Shown: one piece after another, positions 24,893 to 32,822 of the stretch
Layout: the number at the start of each line of letters is the position of its first letter
How positions within the stretch are numbered: the first letter of the stretch is position 1
Made by a program: the position numbers and the translations under genes
The notes under the pieces: model-generated
Databases searched by the model: none
The model's input: the letters and a program-made list of their open reading frames with translations, nothing else
Told to the model about the DNA's origin: nothing
From: Hyphomicrobiales bacterium
GTDB lineage: Bacteria > Pseudomonadota > Alphaproteobacteria > Rhizobiales > Rhizobiaceae
Assembly (NCBI GenBank): GCA_017305925.1
Contig: JAFKJW010000063.1
Span: forward strand, 1-35,323
DNA length: 35,323 bases
Reading direction: 5' to 3'

Positions 24893-26890
24893 CTAAACGG
24901 TGTCTCGTCGTATTTTCGTAGACCAGTTGCGTGTCAGGACTTCTTCTTCTCCCTCGAATGCCACGAGATCCGCCAAGATGAGGAAGTCATCGACGGTCGC
25001 TTTCATCGTGGTCGTGATCCGGGTGCGTGTCAGCCATTCGTCCCGCTTCACCGAGCTGTTCCAAACGATTTCCAGGGACGCCGATAGCGGGTCGTCGGGC
25101 CAGATCGAATAGGTCTCCTGGAAATTGCTGCCGATCTCCAGACCGTGCGGTTTGTAGCGGCGGATGCCGCTGTCGCCGGAAACGGTCAGGATTTCCTTTC
25201 CGGATATGAGGTCGCGCGTGACGGAGCGCCGGTATGTGCCGGCCGCCAGAATTTCGGTCGAGCCGTCCGGCACCGTTTCCGGCTGCCCGAACACGACCGG
25301 CGATGCCGCCTGCATCGACGGGGACAGCATCGGCAGCCGCAGGAGGCTTCCGCTTGTCGACAGCACGATGCGCGGCGTTTCCCGCGACGGCCATATGGTC
25401 GGCCAATATGCCGTCGACACCGCGAGCCTTATCCGATGCCCCGCGGCAAACGCATACGCGGTGTCGTTGAGCACGATGTCGATGCGGGTGGCGCCCGCCG
25501 CTTCATCGAACGCGGTCGGGCAGGGCGGGTTCGCCAGATTGAAAACGCCGTAGGAAACCCGGGTCGACGGACCTTCGGGCGAAACGTCCTCCAGTCGGAC
25601 GACGACGATCCCTCCGGTCGGACGGCCTGCCACCGACAGCGTCGCGACGGCCGCGCCGAGTATTTCCAGAGGCTCGACGAGTGCCTCGGTGTCGAAGCAG
25701 ACCGCCATGCGGTCGTCCGCGGTCTGATCGGCGGGCTGGTCGTCGATCGCATAGGGGCACCATTCTCCGCTCATGGCGCCGAGCGTCTGCGGAGACGAAA
25801 GGGAAATCGACTTCTGCGCCCCGGGCTGGACGTTCAATCGTCCGTCATCCAGATGGAAATCCGTTGTCTGCTGATTGGCCGGTGGCCAGCGGTCGATGCC
25901 GATCCAGCGGCCCTCCCGATATGTGTGGGAAGGCGAGGCCGGCACCCCCCGTTGCAGGTAGACCCGCCAGGTCGGTTCCGCCGCGAGGTCGGTTTCTATT
26001 CCCTTCAGCCAGTGATCCCACCAGCGAACGCATTCCTGGACGAAGTCGATGGCCGGCCCCGGCCTGCCGAGATGCGGATAGTGGTGCGCCCAGGGACCGA
26101 CGATGGCCTTGTTCGGGCATTCGAGATGGGAGAGGAGCTGAGGCACGAAATTGCTGTAGGAATCGCCCCAGCCGGCCACGGCAAGCACGGCGCAGCGGAT
26201 CGAGGCATAGTCCTCGCAGACGGATCCGTGGCGCCAGAATTCGTCGTAGCGCTGGTGTTCGAGCCACGGCTCGATGAAAAGGCGCTCCCGATTCAGCCGG
26301 TCGAGCCACATCTGCCGCCAGCGGTCGCCGACCATCAGCGGATCGGGCGGGCGGCCGACATCGGCCATCAATTTCTGCGACCACGTCAAGTTGTTGGTCA
26401 GCAGGGCGCCGCCCATGAAGTGGATGTCGTCGGTGAACCTGTTGTGCGTGGCGGCCACGGCGATCACCGCCTTCAGGCAATCGGGGGCGGTTGCCGCCAT
26501 CTGAAGGGCATTGAAGCCGCCCCAGGAGATGCCGATCATGCCGACATTGCCGTCGCACCAGGCCTGCCGGCCGAGCCAGGCGAGGATTTCAAGGCAGTCC
26601 TCGTGCTCCTGGCTGGTGTATTCGTCTGCCAGGACGCCTTCGCTGTCGCCGCTGCCGCGCAGATCGATGCGCAGGCAGGCATAGCCATGCCGTGCGACGG
26701 AAGGGTGAAGCGACTCGTCGCGTTCCACCGTCTCGTCGCGCTTGCGGTAGGGGATATATTCGACGATGGCGGGTACGGGCCTTGAGCCGGCATCGGCGGG
26801 CAGCCAGATTCTCGCTGCCAGAAGCACGCCGTCCCGCATGGGAATGAAGGCGTTTTCTATCTCGTCGATCTCAACAAGGCGGCTTTGCAC
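24893..26890 (-). CDS. CocE/NonD-family serine hydrolase
   Basis: A 665-residue protein of the X-Pro dipeptidyl-peptidase/cocaine-esterase family. The N-terminal alpha/beta domain opens IPMRDGVLLAARIWLPADAG and holds RGSGDSEG (78-85), nucleophile S122 in GISWGGF, acid D243 in GWGDSYSNF and histidine H269 in GPWAHH. A C-terminal jelly-roll domain (about 350-600) includes RIDIVLNDTAYAFAAGHRIRL. CocE relatives hydrolyse esters of cationic amines such as cocaine; others act as glutaryl-7-ACA acylases or peptidases. There is no signal peptide, so it is cytoplasmic. The start is GTG 26890. It is followed by the ChoX-like gene, which suggests an amine-ester substrate. An AT-richer, gene-poor 259 bases lie upstream. 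Confidence 0.9.
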   Translation of the reverse strand: MQSRLVEIDEIENAFIPMRDGVLLAARIWLPADAGSRPVPAIVEYIPYRKRDETVERDESLHPSVARHGYACLRIDLRGSGDSEGVLADEYTSQEHEDCLEILAWLGRQAWCDGNVGMIGISWGGFNALQMAATAPDCLKAVIAVAATHNRFTDDIHFMGGALLTNNLTWSQKLMADVGRPPDPLMVGDRWRQMWLDRLNRERLFIEPWLEHQRYDEFWRHGSVCEDYASIRCAVLAVAGWGDSYSNFVPQLLSHLECPNKAIVGPWAHHYPHLGRPGPAIDFVQECVRWWDHWLKGIETDLAAEPTWRVYLQRGVPASPSHTYREGRWIGIDRWPPANQQTTDFHLDDGRLNVQPGAQKSISLSSPQTLGAMSGEWCPYAIDDQPADQTADDRMAVCFDTEALVEPLEILGAAVATLSVAGRPTGGIVVVRLEDVSPEGPSTRVSYGVFNLANPPCPTAFDEAAGATRIDIVLNDTAYAFAAGHRIRLAVSTAYWPTIWPSRETPRIVLSTSGSLLRLPMLSPSMQAASPVVFGQPETVPDGSTEILAAGTYRRSVTRDLISGKEILTVSGDSGIRRYKPHGLEIGSNFQETYSIWPDDPLSASLEIVWNSSVKRDEWLTRTRITTTMKATVDDFLILADLVAFEGEEEVLTRNWSTKIRRDTV

Positions 26891-27026
26891 TCAACAAAAT
26901 TCCAGAGAACGCCAGCACGCTTGCCGGGACGACGGTGGACACTGGTCTGCAATGTCCATCCTGACTTGGGATTATTTCCTTTTTTGGGACGACCGAACAA
27001 GACTGGGGCGACATCATCGGTATCCA

Positions 27027-27062
27027 TGACGACATTTGGCGACGTAAATGAGATAGTCGTCA
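27027..27062. promoter_or_regulatory. Inverted repeat upstream of the CocE-like gene
   Basis: TGACGAC (27027-27033) and GTCGTCA (27056-27062) form a seven-base inverted repeat with a 22-base centre in the 259-base region 26891-27149, which has no recognisable gene and is less GC-rich than its surroundings. It could be a regulator site for the hydrolase-binding protein pair, but the arms are short and no regulator gene is adjacent. Confidence 0.3.
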
Positions 27063-27149
27063 CACCTCTCGTTCACCCTGGGTGGGAAGGCGCATTCGAC
27101 ATGATTTGCGATAGCAAAATCGATTCCGCCGACCGGAACCGCTCCGCCG

Positions 27150-27977
27150 CTACCGCACGAGGTGCCGCGTGATGCGTCTTTCGATCCAGTCGGTGGCGTG
27201 GCGCAGCGTCTCGACGACCGCCAGATAGATCAGCGCGGCCCATAGATAGGTCTGGAAGTCGAAGCTGCGCGAATAGGCGAGCCGCGTCTGGCCCATCAGG
27301 TCCGGCACGGTGATGATCGCCACGATGGCCGACCCCTTGATCATCAGGATGATCTCGTTGCCGTAGGGGCGTAGCGCCACGATCAGCGCCTGCGGCAGGA
27401 TGATCTTGCCCAGCGTCTGGAGCCTGTGCAGGCCGAGCGAGGCCGCGCCCTCCCACTGGCCGCGCGGCACGCTCTGGATCGCGCCGCGCAGGATCTCGGC
27501 CTGGTAGGCGGCCGTGTTCAGTGTGAAGGCGAAGACCGCGCAATAGAAGGCCTCGCGGAAGAACCACCAGAGGCCGATCTCCTGCAATTGCGGACGGAAT
27601 TCTCCCAGCCCGTAATAGATCAGGAAGGTCTGCGCGAGCAGCGGCGTGCCGCGGAAGAAGTAGACGTAGCAGAAGGCAAGCGCCGACAGGACCGGATTGC
27701 GCGACATGCGCCCGTAGCAGACCGGGATCGAAAGGATCGCCCCCGCGACGACGGAGATGGCGACGAGCAGCAGGGTGACGCCGAGGCCGCGCAGATAGGC
27801 CGGCGCCCAGCGCGCGAAGAGCTCCGGATTCCAGGCGAAGACGAGATAGAGGACGAGCCCCGCTCCGGCCAGCGCCCACAGTCCCGTCAGCACGTGGCCG
27901 GCGATGCGCTCGCGTGTCCAGCGCCGCACCGGCGGCGGCGGCAATTCGGCGATCCCGGAGGCGGAAACGGCCGTCAT
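27150..27977 (-). CDS. Polar amino-acid ABC transporter permease (HisM/OccM type)
   Basis: A 275-residue inner-membrane permease of the His/Glu/Arg/opine family, with about five or six membrane helices after a proline-rich cytoplasmic N-terminus (ELPPPPVRRW). The EAA loop that docks the ATPase is EILRGAIQSVPRGQWEGAASLG, followed by IILPQALIVALRPYGNEIILMIKGSA. ATG 27977 overlaps the stop of the upstream permease by four bases. Normally an ATPase gene (hisP) completes such an operon; none follows here, and the next gene downstream is CocE-like on the same strand 260 bases on. The pair would need an ATPase from elsewhere. Confidence 0.93.
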   Translation of the reverse strand: MTAVSASGIAELPPPPVRRWTRERIAGHVLTGLWALAGAGLVLYLVFAWNPELFARWAPAYLRGLGVTLLLVAISVVAGAILSIPVCYGRMSRNPVLSALAFCYVYFFRGTPLLAQTFLIYYGLGEFRPQLQEIGLWWFFREAFYCAVFAFTLNTAAYQAEILRGAIQSVPRGQWEGAASLGLHRLQTLGKIILPQALIVALRPYGNEIILMIKGSAIVAIITVPDLMGQTRLAYSRSFDFQTYLWAALIYLAVVETLRHATDWIERRITRHLVR

Positions 27978-28687
27978 CGCCTGGCCTCGCCCCGGCCGAC
28001 CGACCGCTCGATCCTGCCGATGGCGACGGAGGAGACAATGGCGAGCACCAGGAAGGCAAGCGTCGCGACCCCGAAGAAGAGGAACGGATGCTTCGTCACC
28101 CGCGAGGCGATGCTCGCCTGCCGCAGGATGTCGGAGAGGCCGATCACCGAGATGAGCGCCGTGTCCTTGAGCAGGATCAGCCAGAGATTGGCCAGCCCCG
28201 GCAGGGCGATGCGGATGAGCTGCGGCATGACGACGAGGCGCATGGTCTGCGCCTTCGACAGACCGACGGAATAGCCGCCCTCGTACTGGCCGCGCGGTAT
28301 GGCGCGGAAGGCGGAGAGAAACACCTCGCTGGCATAGGAGGAGAAGACGACGCCCAGCGCCACCATGCCGGAGACGAAACTGTTCACCTCGACCGTCGCA
28401 TCCGGCACGAACAGCCGGACGAGGGTCTGCAAGCCGATCTGCACGCCGAAATAGACCAGGAAGAGCGTCAGCAGCTCCGGCAGGCCGCGGAAGATCGTCG
28501 TATAGACGTTGCCGGCGAGCCTCAGCGAGGGCTCGTCTGATTTTTTCGCCAGAGCCACGGCGAAGCCCATGAGCAGGCCGAGCGGCAGCGTCAATGCCGC
28601 CAGCGAAACCGTCACCAGGACGCCGGACGCGATGTCGTCCAGCCAGCCTTCCGGTCCCCAGCTCAGGAGCGTCCAGGCGCTTTGCAT
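27974..28687 (-). CDS. Polar amino-acid ABC transporter permease (HisQ/OccQ type)
   Basis: A 237-residue inner-membrane permease that would form a heterodimer with the HisM-type product of the next gene. About five helices are seen; FRGLPELLTLFLVYFG is a typical HisQ segment, and the EAA loop is VFLSAFRAIPRGQYEGGYSVGL followed by MPQLIRIALPGLANLWLILLKDT. Length fits HisQ (about 228-240). It starts at ATG 28687, with AAGGAAG 11 bases upstream, and is separated from the broken binding-protein gene by 82 bases containing a GC-rich hairpin. Likely ligands are basic amino acids or opines, by family only. Confidence 0.93.
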   Translation of the reverse strand: MQSAWTLLSWGPEGWLDDIASGVLVTVSLAALTLPLGLLMGFAVALAKKSDEPSLRLAGNVYTTIFRGLPELLTLFLVYFGVQIGLQTLVRLFVPDATVEVNSFVSGMVALGVVFSSYASEVFLSAFRAIPRGQYEGGYSVGLSKAQTMRLVVMPQLIRIALPGLANLWLILLKDTALISVIGLSDILRQASIASRVTKHPFLFFGVATLAFLVLAIVSSVAIGRIERSVGRGEARR

Positions 28688-28730
28688 GCGGCGGCGTTCT
28701 TCCTTTCAGGGCAGGGGCGGATGGAGGATC

Positions 28731-28756
28731 CGGGCGGCGCCGCGCGGTGCCGCCCG
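28731..28756 (-). promoter_or_regulatory. GC-rich intercistronic hairpin after the binding-protein gene
   Basis: CGGGCGGC and GCCGCCCG form an eight-base stem with a ten-base loop, between the binding-protein stop and the HisQ-type start. Hairpins at this place in ABC operons often stabilise the binding-protein mRNA and reduce read-through to the permeases. There is no U run. Confidence 0.45.
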
Positions 28757-28769
28757 AAGCGATCGCCGG

Positions 28770-29559
28770 TCAGGAATCGGCGCCGTAGACGTCGAACTTG
28801 AAGTGCTTGTCGTTGATCTTCTTGTATGTGCCGTTGGCGCGGATCGCCTTGATGGCGGCGTTCAGCTTATCGCGCAGCGCGGTGTCGCCCTTGCGCACGG
28901 CGATGCCGGCGCCGGGTCCGAAAATCTCGACCGGTTGCGGCTCCGGCGTGCCGAGCAGCTTGCAGCAGGCGCCGTCGGGCGAGCCCAGCCACTCGCTCAG
29001 CACCGTGATGTCGTCCTCGATGGCGTCGAGACGGCCGTTGGCGAGGTCGAGCTGCTCCTCGGGGCTCGACGGATAGCCCTTGATGGTGCTGTCGGTATAG
29101 GTCTGCGAGGCATAGTTGAAGTGCGTCGTGGAGGTCGCCACGCCGATCGTCTTGCCGGCGAGGTCCTCCTTCGTCGTGCCCTTGATGTCGCTGTCCTTGG
29201 GCACCGCGATGGCCGAGGGCGTGTTATAGTACTTGTTGGTGAAGTCGACCTTCTTCTTGCGCTCGTCCGTCATCGACATGGAGGCCAGGATGGCGTCGAA
29301 CTTGCCGGCCTGGAGGGCTGGTGATGCCGTCCCAGTCCTGCGTGACCCATTCGCACTTGACCTTCATCTCCTCGCAGAGCGCGTTGCCGATATCGATGTC
29401 GAAACCTTCGAGCTTGCCGTCGGCGGTGAGGTTGTTGAAGGGCGGATAGGCGCCTTCCGTGCCGATCTTCAGCACTGTGTCGTCGGCCTGCGCGGCGCCG
29501 AGCGACAGCGCGAAGACGGCTGCCGTCGCTGTCAGGAGGGTACGTTTGGAAATACGCAT
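28770..29559 (-). pseudogene. Amino-acid ABC substrate-binding protein (HisJ/ArgT type), frameshifted
   Basis: Two overlapping frames together make one full binding protein. The first starts at ATG 29559 (signal peptide MRISKRTLLTATAAVFALSL, GAAQA cleavage) and runs through GTEGAYPPFNNLTADGKLEGFDID to WDGIT. The second carries on from ALQAGKFDAILASMSMTDER to the normal end FKFDVYGADS at 28770. The junction is at about 29319, where family members read DGI-x-PALQAGK: two bases, probably CC from a C run, are missing. The first frame alone would end in an unrelated tail by 29224. AGAGGA five bases before the ATG is a good ribosome site. The rest is intact, so this is either a recent mutation or a sequence error. 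It heads the hisQM-type permease operon. Confidence 0.85.
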
Positions 29560-29678
29560 GGTGTTCCTCTCTGTTGGATGGGATGGCTCTCCGGCCATCC
29601 GCCAGGCGGCGATATTCCCACCCTTTCGCGAAAAAAAGCAATCGCAAAACGGCTTCGCCGGAGGAAACGCCTGCGGTC

Positions 29679-30191
29679 TCAGGCCCTGGAAAACCCGAAC
29701 GTCCGCTCGATGAAATCCGCGATGGCGCCGATGTCGTCGAGCGCGAAGACCGGCAGCGTCTCGGCCGGCTGCGGATGATCCGCCGCGACCGCGACGATGC
29801 CGGGGTCTCGTGCCGAAAGCGCAGCGGTGTCCTTCGCCCCGGTCCGGCGGCATTCGATCTTCCTGTGCGGTTCGCGTTTGTAGCCTTCCACCAGGACGAG
29901 GTCGCAGGGGGCCAGCCGCGCCAGGATCTCCTCAAGGCGCGGTTCGTCCTCCCCGCGCAACTCGTGCATCAGGGCCCACCGCCTGCCGGAGACGATGGCG
30001 ACCTCGCCGGCGCCCGCGGCGCGATGGCGGAAACTGTCCGTGCCCTGCTGGTCGATGTCGAAGTCGTGATGGGCGTGCTTGACGGTGGACACGCTGCGGC
30101 CGCGCCGCGCCAACTCTCGCACGAGCCGCTCGGTGAGGGTCGTCTTCCCGGAATTCTTCCAGCCGGTTATGCCGAACACGTTTTGCGCCAT
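29679..30191 (-). CDS. mobB: Molybdopterin-guanine dinucleotide biosynthesis protein MobB
   Basis: A 170-residue P-loop GTPase that assists MobA in making the bis-MGD cofactor. The Walker A motif is GWKNSGKTTL (10-19), preceded by VFGITG. Other family segments are VSTVKHAHHDFDID (34-47), GTDSFRHRAAGA and LVLVEGYKREPHRKIE, where VEGYK corresponds to the conserved switch-like loop. A usual partner, mobA, is not adjacent. Its presence 7 kb from the MocA/XdhC/CoxE set is consistent with a molybdenum theme but could be chance. The start at 30191 is the only sensible ATG. Confidence 0.95.
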   Translation of the reverse strand: MAQNVFGITGWKNSGKTTLTERLVRELARRGRSVSTVKHAHHDFDIDQQGTDSFRHRAAGAGEVAIVSGRRWALMHELRGEDEPRLEEILARLAPCDLVLVEGYKREPHRKIECRRTGAKDTAALSARDPGIVAVAADHPQPAETLPVFALDDIGAIADFIERTFGFSRA

Positions 30192-30237
30192 GGCGTTCCA
30201 TCCATCGCGATTCGCGCCGTCACCTCAAGGCGGATCG

Positions 30238-31158
30238 TCACATTCCGTCCGGGATCATGTCGGCATTGGTGGTTTCGGCCACGATCCTGGTCCGTCCGGC
30301 GACGCGCTCGCGGTAGACCATGTAGATGCCGGAGCCGACCACCAGCGCCGATCCGGCGAGGATCGCCGTGTCGGGCCGGTCGCCGAAAACCAGGAAACCC
30401 AGGACGAGCGCCCAGAGCAGCGCGGTGTAGCGGAAGGGCGCGACGGCGGAGATTTCGCCGGCCCTCGTCGCCCCGATGATGGTCTGGTAGCCGACGAGGA
30501 GCAGGACGCCGGCACCGACGAGATGGAGGACGGGCCCCGCCTGCAGGGGAGACCAGCCGCCCATCGGCGCGATGAGCGCGGCGCCGAACAGCGTGACGCT
30601 GGCGGACATGACGGTGGACAGATAGAATGTCGGCACGCTGTCGGGCAGCCTGTAGGTCGCCAGGTCGCGCAGCGTGCAGAAGCCCACGCATCCCAGCGTG
30701 TAGAGCGAGTAGCGGCTGAAACCTTCGAAGCCCGGCCTGACGATGATCAGGATGCCGACGAAGCCGATCGCGATGGCCAGCCAGCGGCGCCATCCGACAT
30801 ATTCTCCGAGCACCAGCGCGGCACCCATCGTGACCGCGAGCGGAAGCGCCTGGAAGATCGCCTGGACGTTGCCGAGCGGCAGTTGGGCGAGCGCGACGAG
30901 GTAGCAGAGCGTGCCGCCGAGCTCGCCGATCGCCCGCATGGCGACGAGCGGGTGCAGGATCGCCCGGGGGTCCTTCAAGGCGCCGCGATGCCTCGCCAGC
31001 ACGGCGATGAGCGTCGTGGCGAACAGGCCGCGGATGAACATGGCCTGTCCCATGTTCATGTGCTGGGCCGCGACCTTGATGAGCGTATCGTTCAGCGTGA
31101 ACGCCGCCATGGCGATCGACATGAGCAGGGCGCCGCGCAGGTTGGAGGAAAGTGCCAA
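30238..31158 (-). CDS. EamA/DMT-superfamily transporter
   Basis: An inner-membrane protein of about 306 residues, with ten hydrophobic helices arranged as two EamA repeats (about 1-145 and 155-290). It shows MNMGQAMFIRGLFAT in the first repeat and APFRYTALLWALVLGFLVFGD in the second, the typical EamA signature region. Such carriers export amino acids, nucleosides or other small metabolites; the substrate cannot be read from sequence. The frame is open from GTG 31275, but its first residues are Pro/Arg-rich. I place the start at TTG 31158, preceding LSSNLRGALLMSIAMAAF, with GGCGGA about six bases upstream; ATG 31122 is the next choice. mobB follows 46 bases downstream, and tRNA-Glu lies upstream. 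Confidence 0.85.
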   Translation of the reverse strand: MALSSNLRGALLMSIAMAAFTLNDTLIKVAAQHMNMGQAMFIRGLFATTLIAVLARHRGALKDPRAILHPLVAMRAIGELGGTLCYLVALAQLPLGNVQAIFQALPLAVTMGAALVLGEYVGWRRWLAIAIGFVGILIIVRPGFEGFSRYSLYTLGCVGFCTLRDLATYRLPDSVPTFYLSTVMSASVTLFGAALIAPMGGWSPLQAGPVLHLVGAGVLLLVGYQTIIGATRAGEISAVAPFRYTALLWALVLGFLVFGDRPDTAILAGSALVVGSGIYMVYRERVAGRTRIVAETTNADMIPDGM

Positions 31159-31301
31159 GGAGAATCCGCCCGATGCCGGTTCGCCGGCTGTTCCGCGGCG
31201 GTTGACCGGCGAGGACGCATAGCGATTTGCGCATGCGTCGCAACGGGAAAGCGATGGGCCAGCGGGCGGCGGCACATCGATAAATCGGCTTTCGAGAAAA
31301 C

Positions 31302-31377
31302 TGGTACGCCCAACGGGACTCGAACCCGTGTTTCCGCCGTGAAAGGGCGGCGTCCTAGACCGCTAGACGATGGGCGC
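31302..31377 (-). tRNA. tRNA-Glu (anticodon TTC)
   Basis: A 76-base cloverleaf on the minus strand, beginning GCGCCCATCGTCTAGCGGTC. The anticodon arm is CCGCCCTTTCACGGCGG with TTC in the loop, the T arm is CGGGTTCGAGTCCCG, and CCA is encoded at 31304-31302. The acceptor stem pairs GCGCCCA with TGGGCGT, with one G-T at the first pair. It holds most of the 302-base gap between the EamA and M15-type genes (31159-31460). Confidence 0.97.
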
Positions 31378-31460
31378 AGCAGCGCGGCTTATAGAGAGCT
31401 TGCCGTCACGCGGCAACCCGCAGCGCCTGAGAAACGCGCACTTTTTTGGAGCCCGAGGGG

Positions 31461-32591
31461 TCAGATCTTGCGGCGGCGGCAGCGCCAGTTCCAGTCGCGC
31501 TCCGGCCCGATGTCCACATGCACCGATTCCGTGTGGCAGTAGGTGCCCACGCCGCCGCGTCCGGGCAGGCTGCGCGTGTAGGCGGCCAGCTCCCACTTCG
31601 TCACGCCTGGAACCTGGATGTCGGCGGCCGCGCAATACATGTGCTGCGAGTTGCGGGCGCCGCGGACCTGGCGGTTGTAGGTCGGGCTGCGGTAGCCCGA
31701 AGTGACGACGAGCTTGCGGCCGAAATGCTGCTCGATCTTGCGCAGCGTGCTGACGAGGGCAGGCTTCAGGCAGGCGGTGTCGACCGTATCGGTCTGGCGG
31801 AGCAGTCCGTTGGGCGCCAGCCGCGCCAGGCCGGCCGCGGAGGCGACCCGGATCGGCCCCATGCCGTCGTCCTCGTTGAGGTCGACGTCGCTCTCGTCGT
31901 CGATGCCCGACTTGCGCTTGATCTCGAAAAGCGCCGTCCGGCGCACGCCGGGCAGGGCGTCGCTGCCGTAGCTGCCGCTCGAATGGCCGGAGCCCGCATC
32001 GATATCCGCCGCGGCGAGTTTTAACAGCGGCGCGGGCTTCTTCTCTTCCTCGATCAGCCTGCGGGGCTGTTCCGCCTTCTGCGGCAGCGGGGCCGCCGCG
32101 GCGCGATTGGCGGAGAACAGGGAGAAAAGTCCCTTCTTCTGCTGGGGAGTCGGCGTCTGTGCGGCGGTCAGGACCTGTTCGGCGCGCGGCTCCTCGGGGG
32201 CGGCGGTCAGGACCTGTTCCTTTCCGGCCGGCGCCGATCGGTCGGCGGCTTGCGCCGCAGCCTGCTGGGACGGCGTCTCGGCGGACGCTTCCTCCGCGAC
32301 GGCCAGCCCGGCGCTCGGAAAGCCCTCGGACGGCTTTACCGTCGGCAGATAGGCCACTTTCTCCGGAAGCGCGGTGTCGCCCTGCGGCTGGGCGTCCGCC
32401 TCGGCTTCCGATTGGGCAAGCGAAACCACGCCGTCGCCGCCCGGCTGCTCGGTGCCGGCAGTCGGATTGTTCAAGGCAAAGCTGGCGGAGGTTTCGGAAG
32501 AGGTTGAGCAGGCGGCAGCGAGAAAGCACAGCGAGGAGGCGAGGAAAACAGACAGTGTGCCTCTCCTGGATCGCGATCGACCGGAATACAA
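31461..32591 (-). CDS. M15-type (YcbK/DUF882-like) peptidase lipoprotein
   Basis: A 376-residue predicted lipoprotein. TTG 32591 is chosen as start because GGGGAAG lies five bases upstream and it leads straight into a basic N-terminus, a hydrophobic stretch (VFLASSLCFLAAAC) and a lipidation cysteine at 28. Residues 30-240 are low-complexity, rich in Ala, Gln and Pro, with an internal repeat (EQVLTAA twice), and form a flexible arm. The C-terminal domain (about 265-376) is a peptidase-M15-like fold: TSGYRSPTYNRQV, zinc ligands in SQHMYCAAADI, and VHVDIG. It would cut or bind peptidoglycan in the periplasm. Homologues are called YcbK-like. A longer TTG start at 32636 is possible. Confidence 0.85.
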   Translation of the reverse strand: MYSGRSRSRRGTLSVFLASSLCFLAAACSTSSETSASFALNNPTAGTEQPGGDGVVSLAQSEAEADAQPQGDTALPEKVAYLPTVKPSEGFPSAGLAVAEEASAETPSQQAAAQAADRSAPAGKEQVLTAAPEEPRAEQVLTAAQTPTPQQKKGLFSLFSANRAAAAPLPQKAEQPRRLIEEEKKPAPLLKLAAADIDAGSGHSSGSYGSDALPGVRRTALFEIKRKSGIDDESDVDLNEDDGMGPIRVASAAGLARLAPNGLLRQTDTVDTACLKPALVSTLRKIEQHFGRKLVVTSGYRSPTYNRQVRGARNSQHMYCAAADIQVPGVTKWELAAYTRSLPGRGGVGTYCHTESVHVDIGPERDWNWRCRRRKI

Positions 32592-32822
32592 AATCGCTTC
32601 CCCTTCAAAGCAGCCGGCGCTCCGATGGCCGTGCAATTTATCGGATCGAGGCCGTTACCTCGCTGCGAATCGTCAGCATTGTGTGCTGTTCCCCAATCTG
32701 GGCGGCTATGGCCCAAATGAGGCGAGAACATGGTAAGCGCCATATTTTGGCCCCGGCGGCCCTGCTTCGTCAACCTGCCGGGGCGGGGTTGCGGCGTTTG
32801 TCCCGCCTATTTTCGCCGGCCT

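Noticed and set aside
26857-27172. Two short open frames (plus and minus) between the CocE-like and permease genes
   Set aside because: No motif, no ribosome site and mutual overlap; treated as non-coding.
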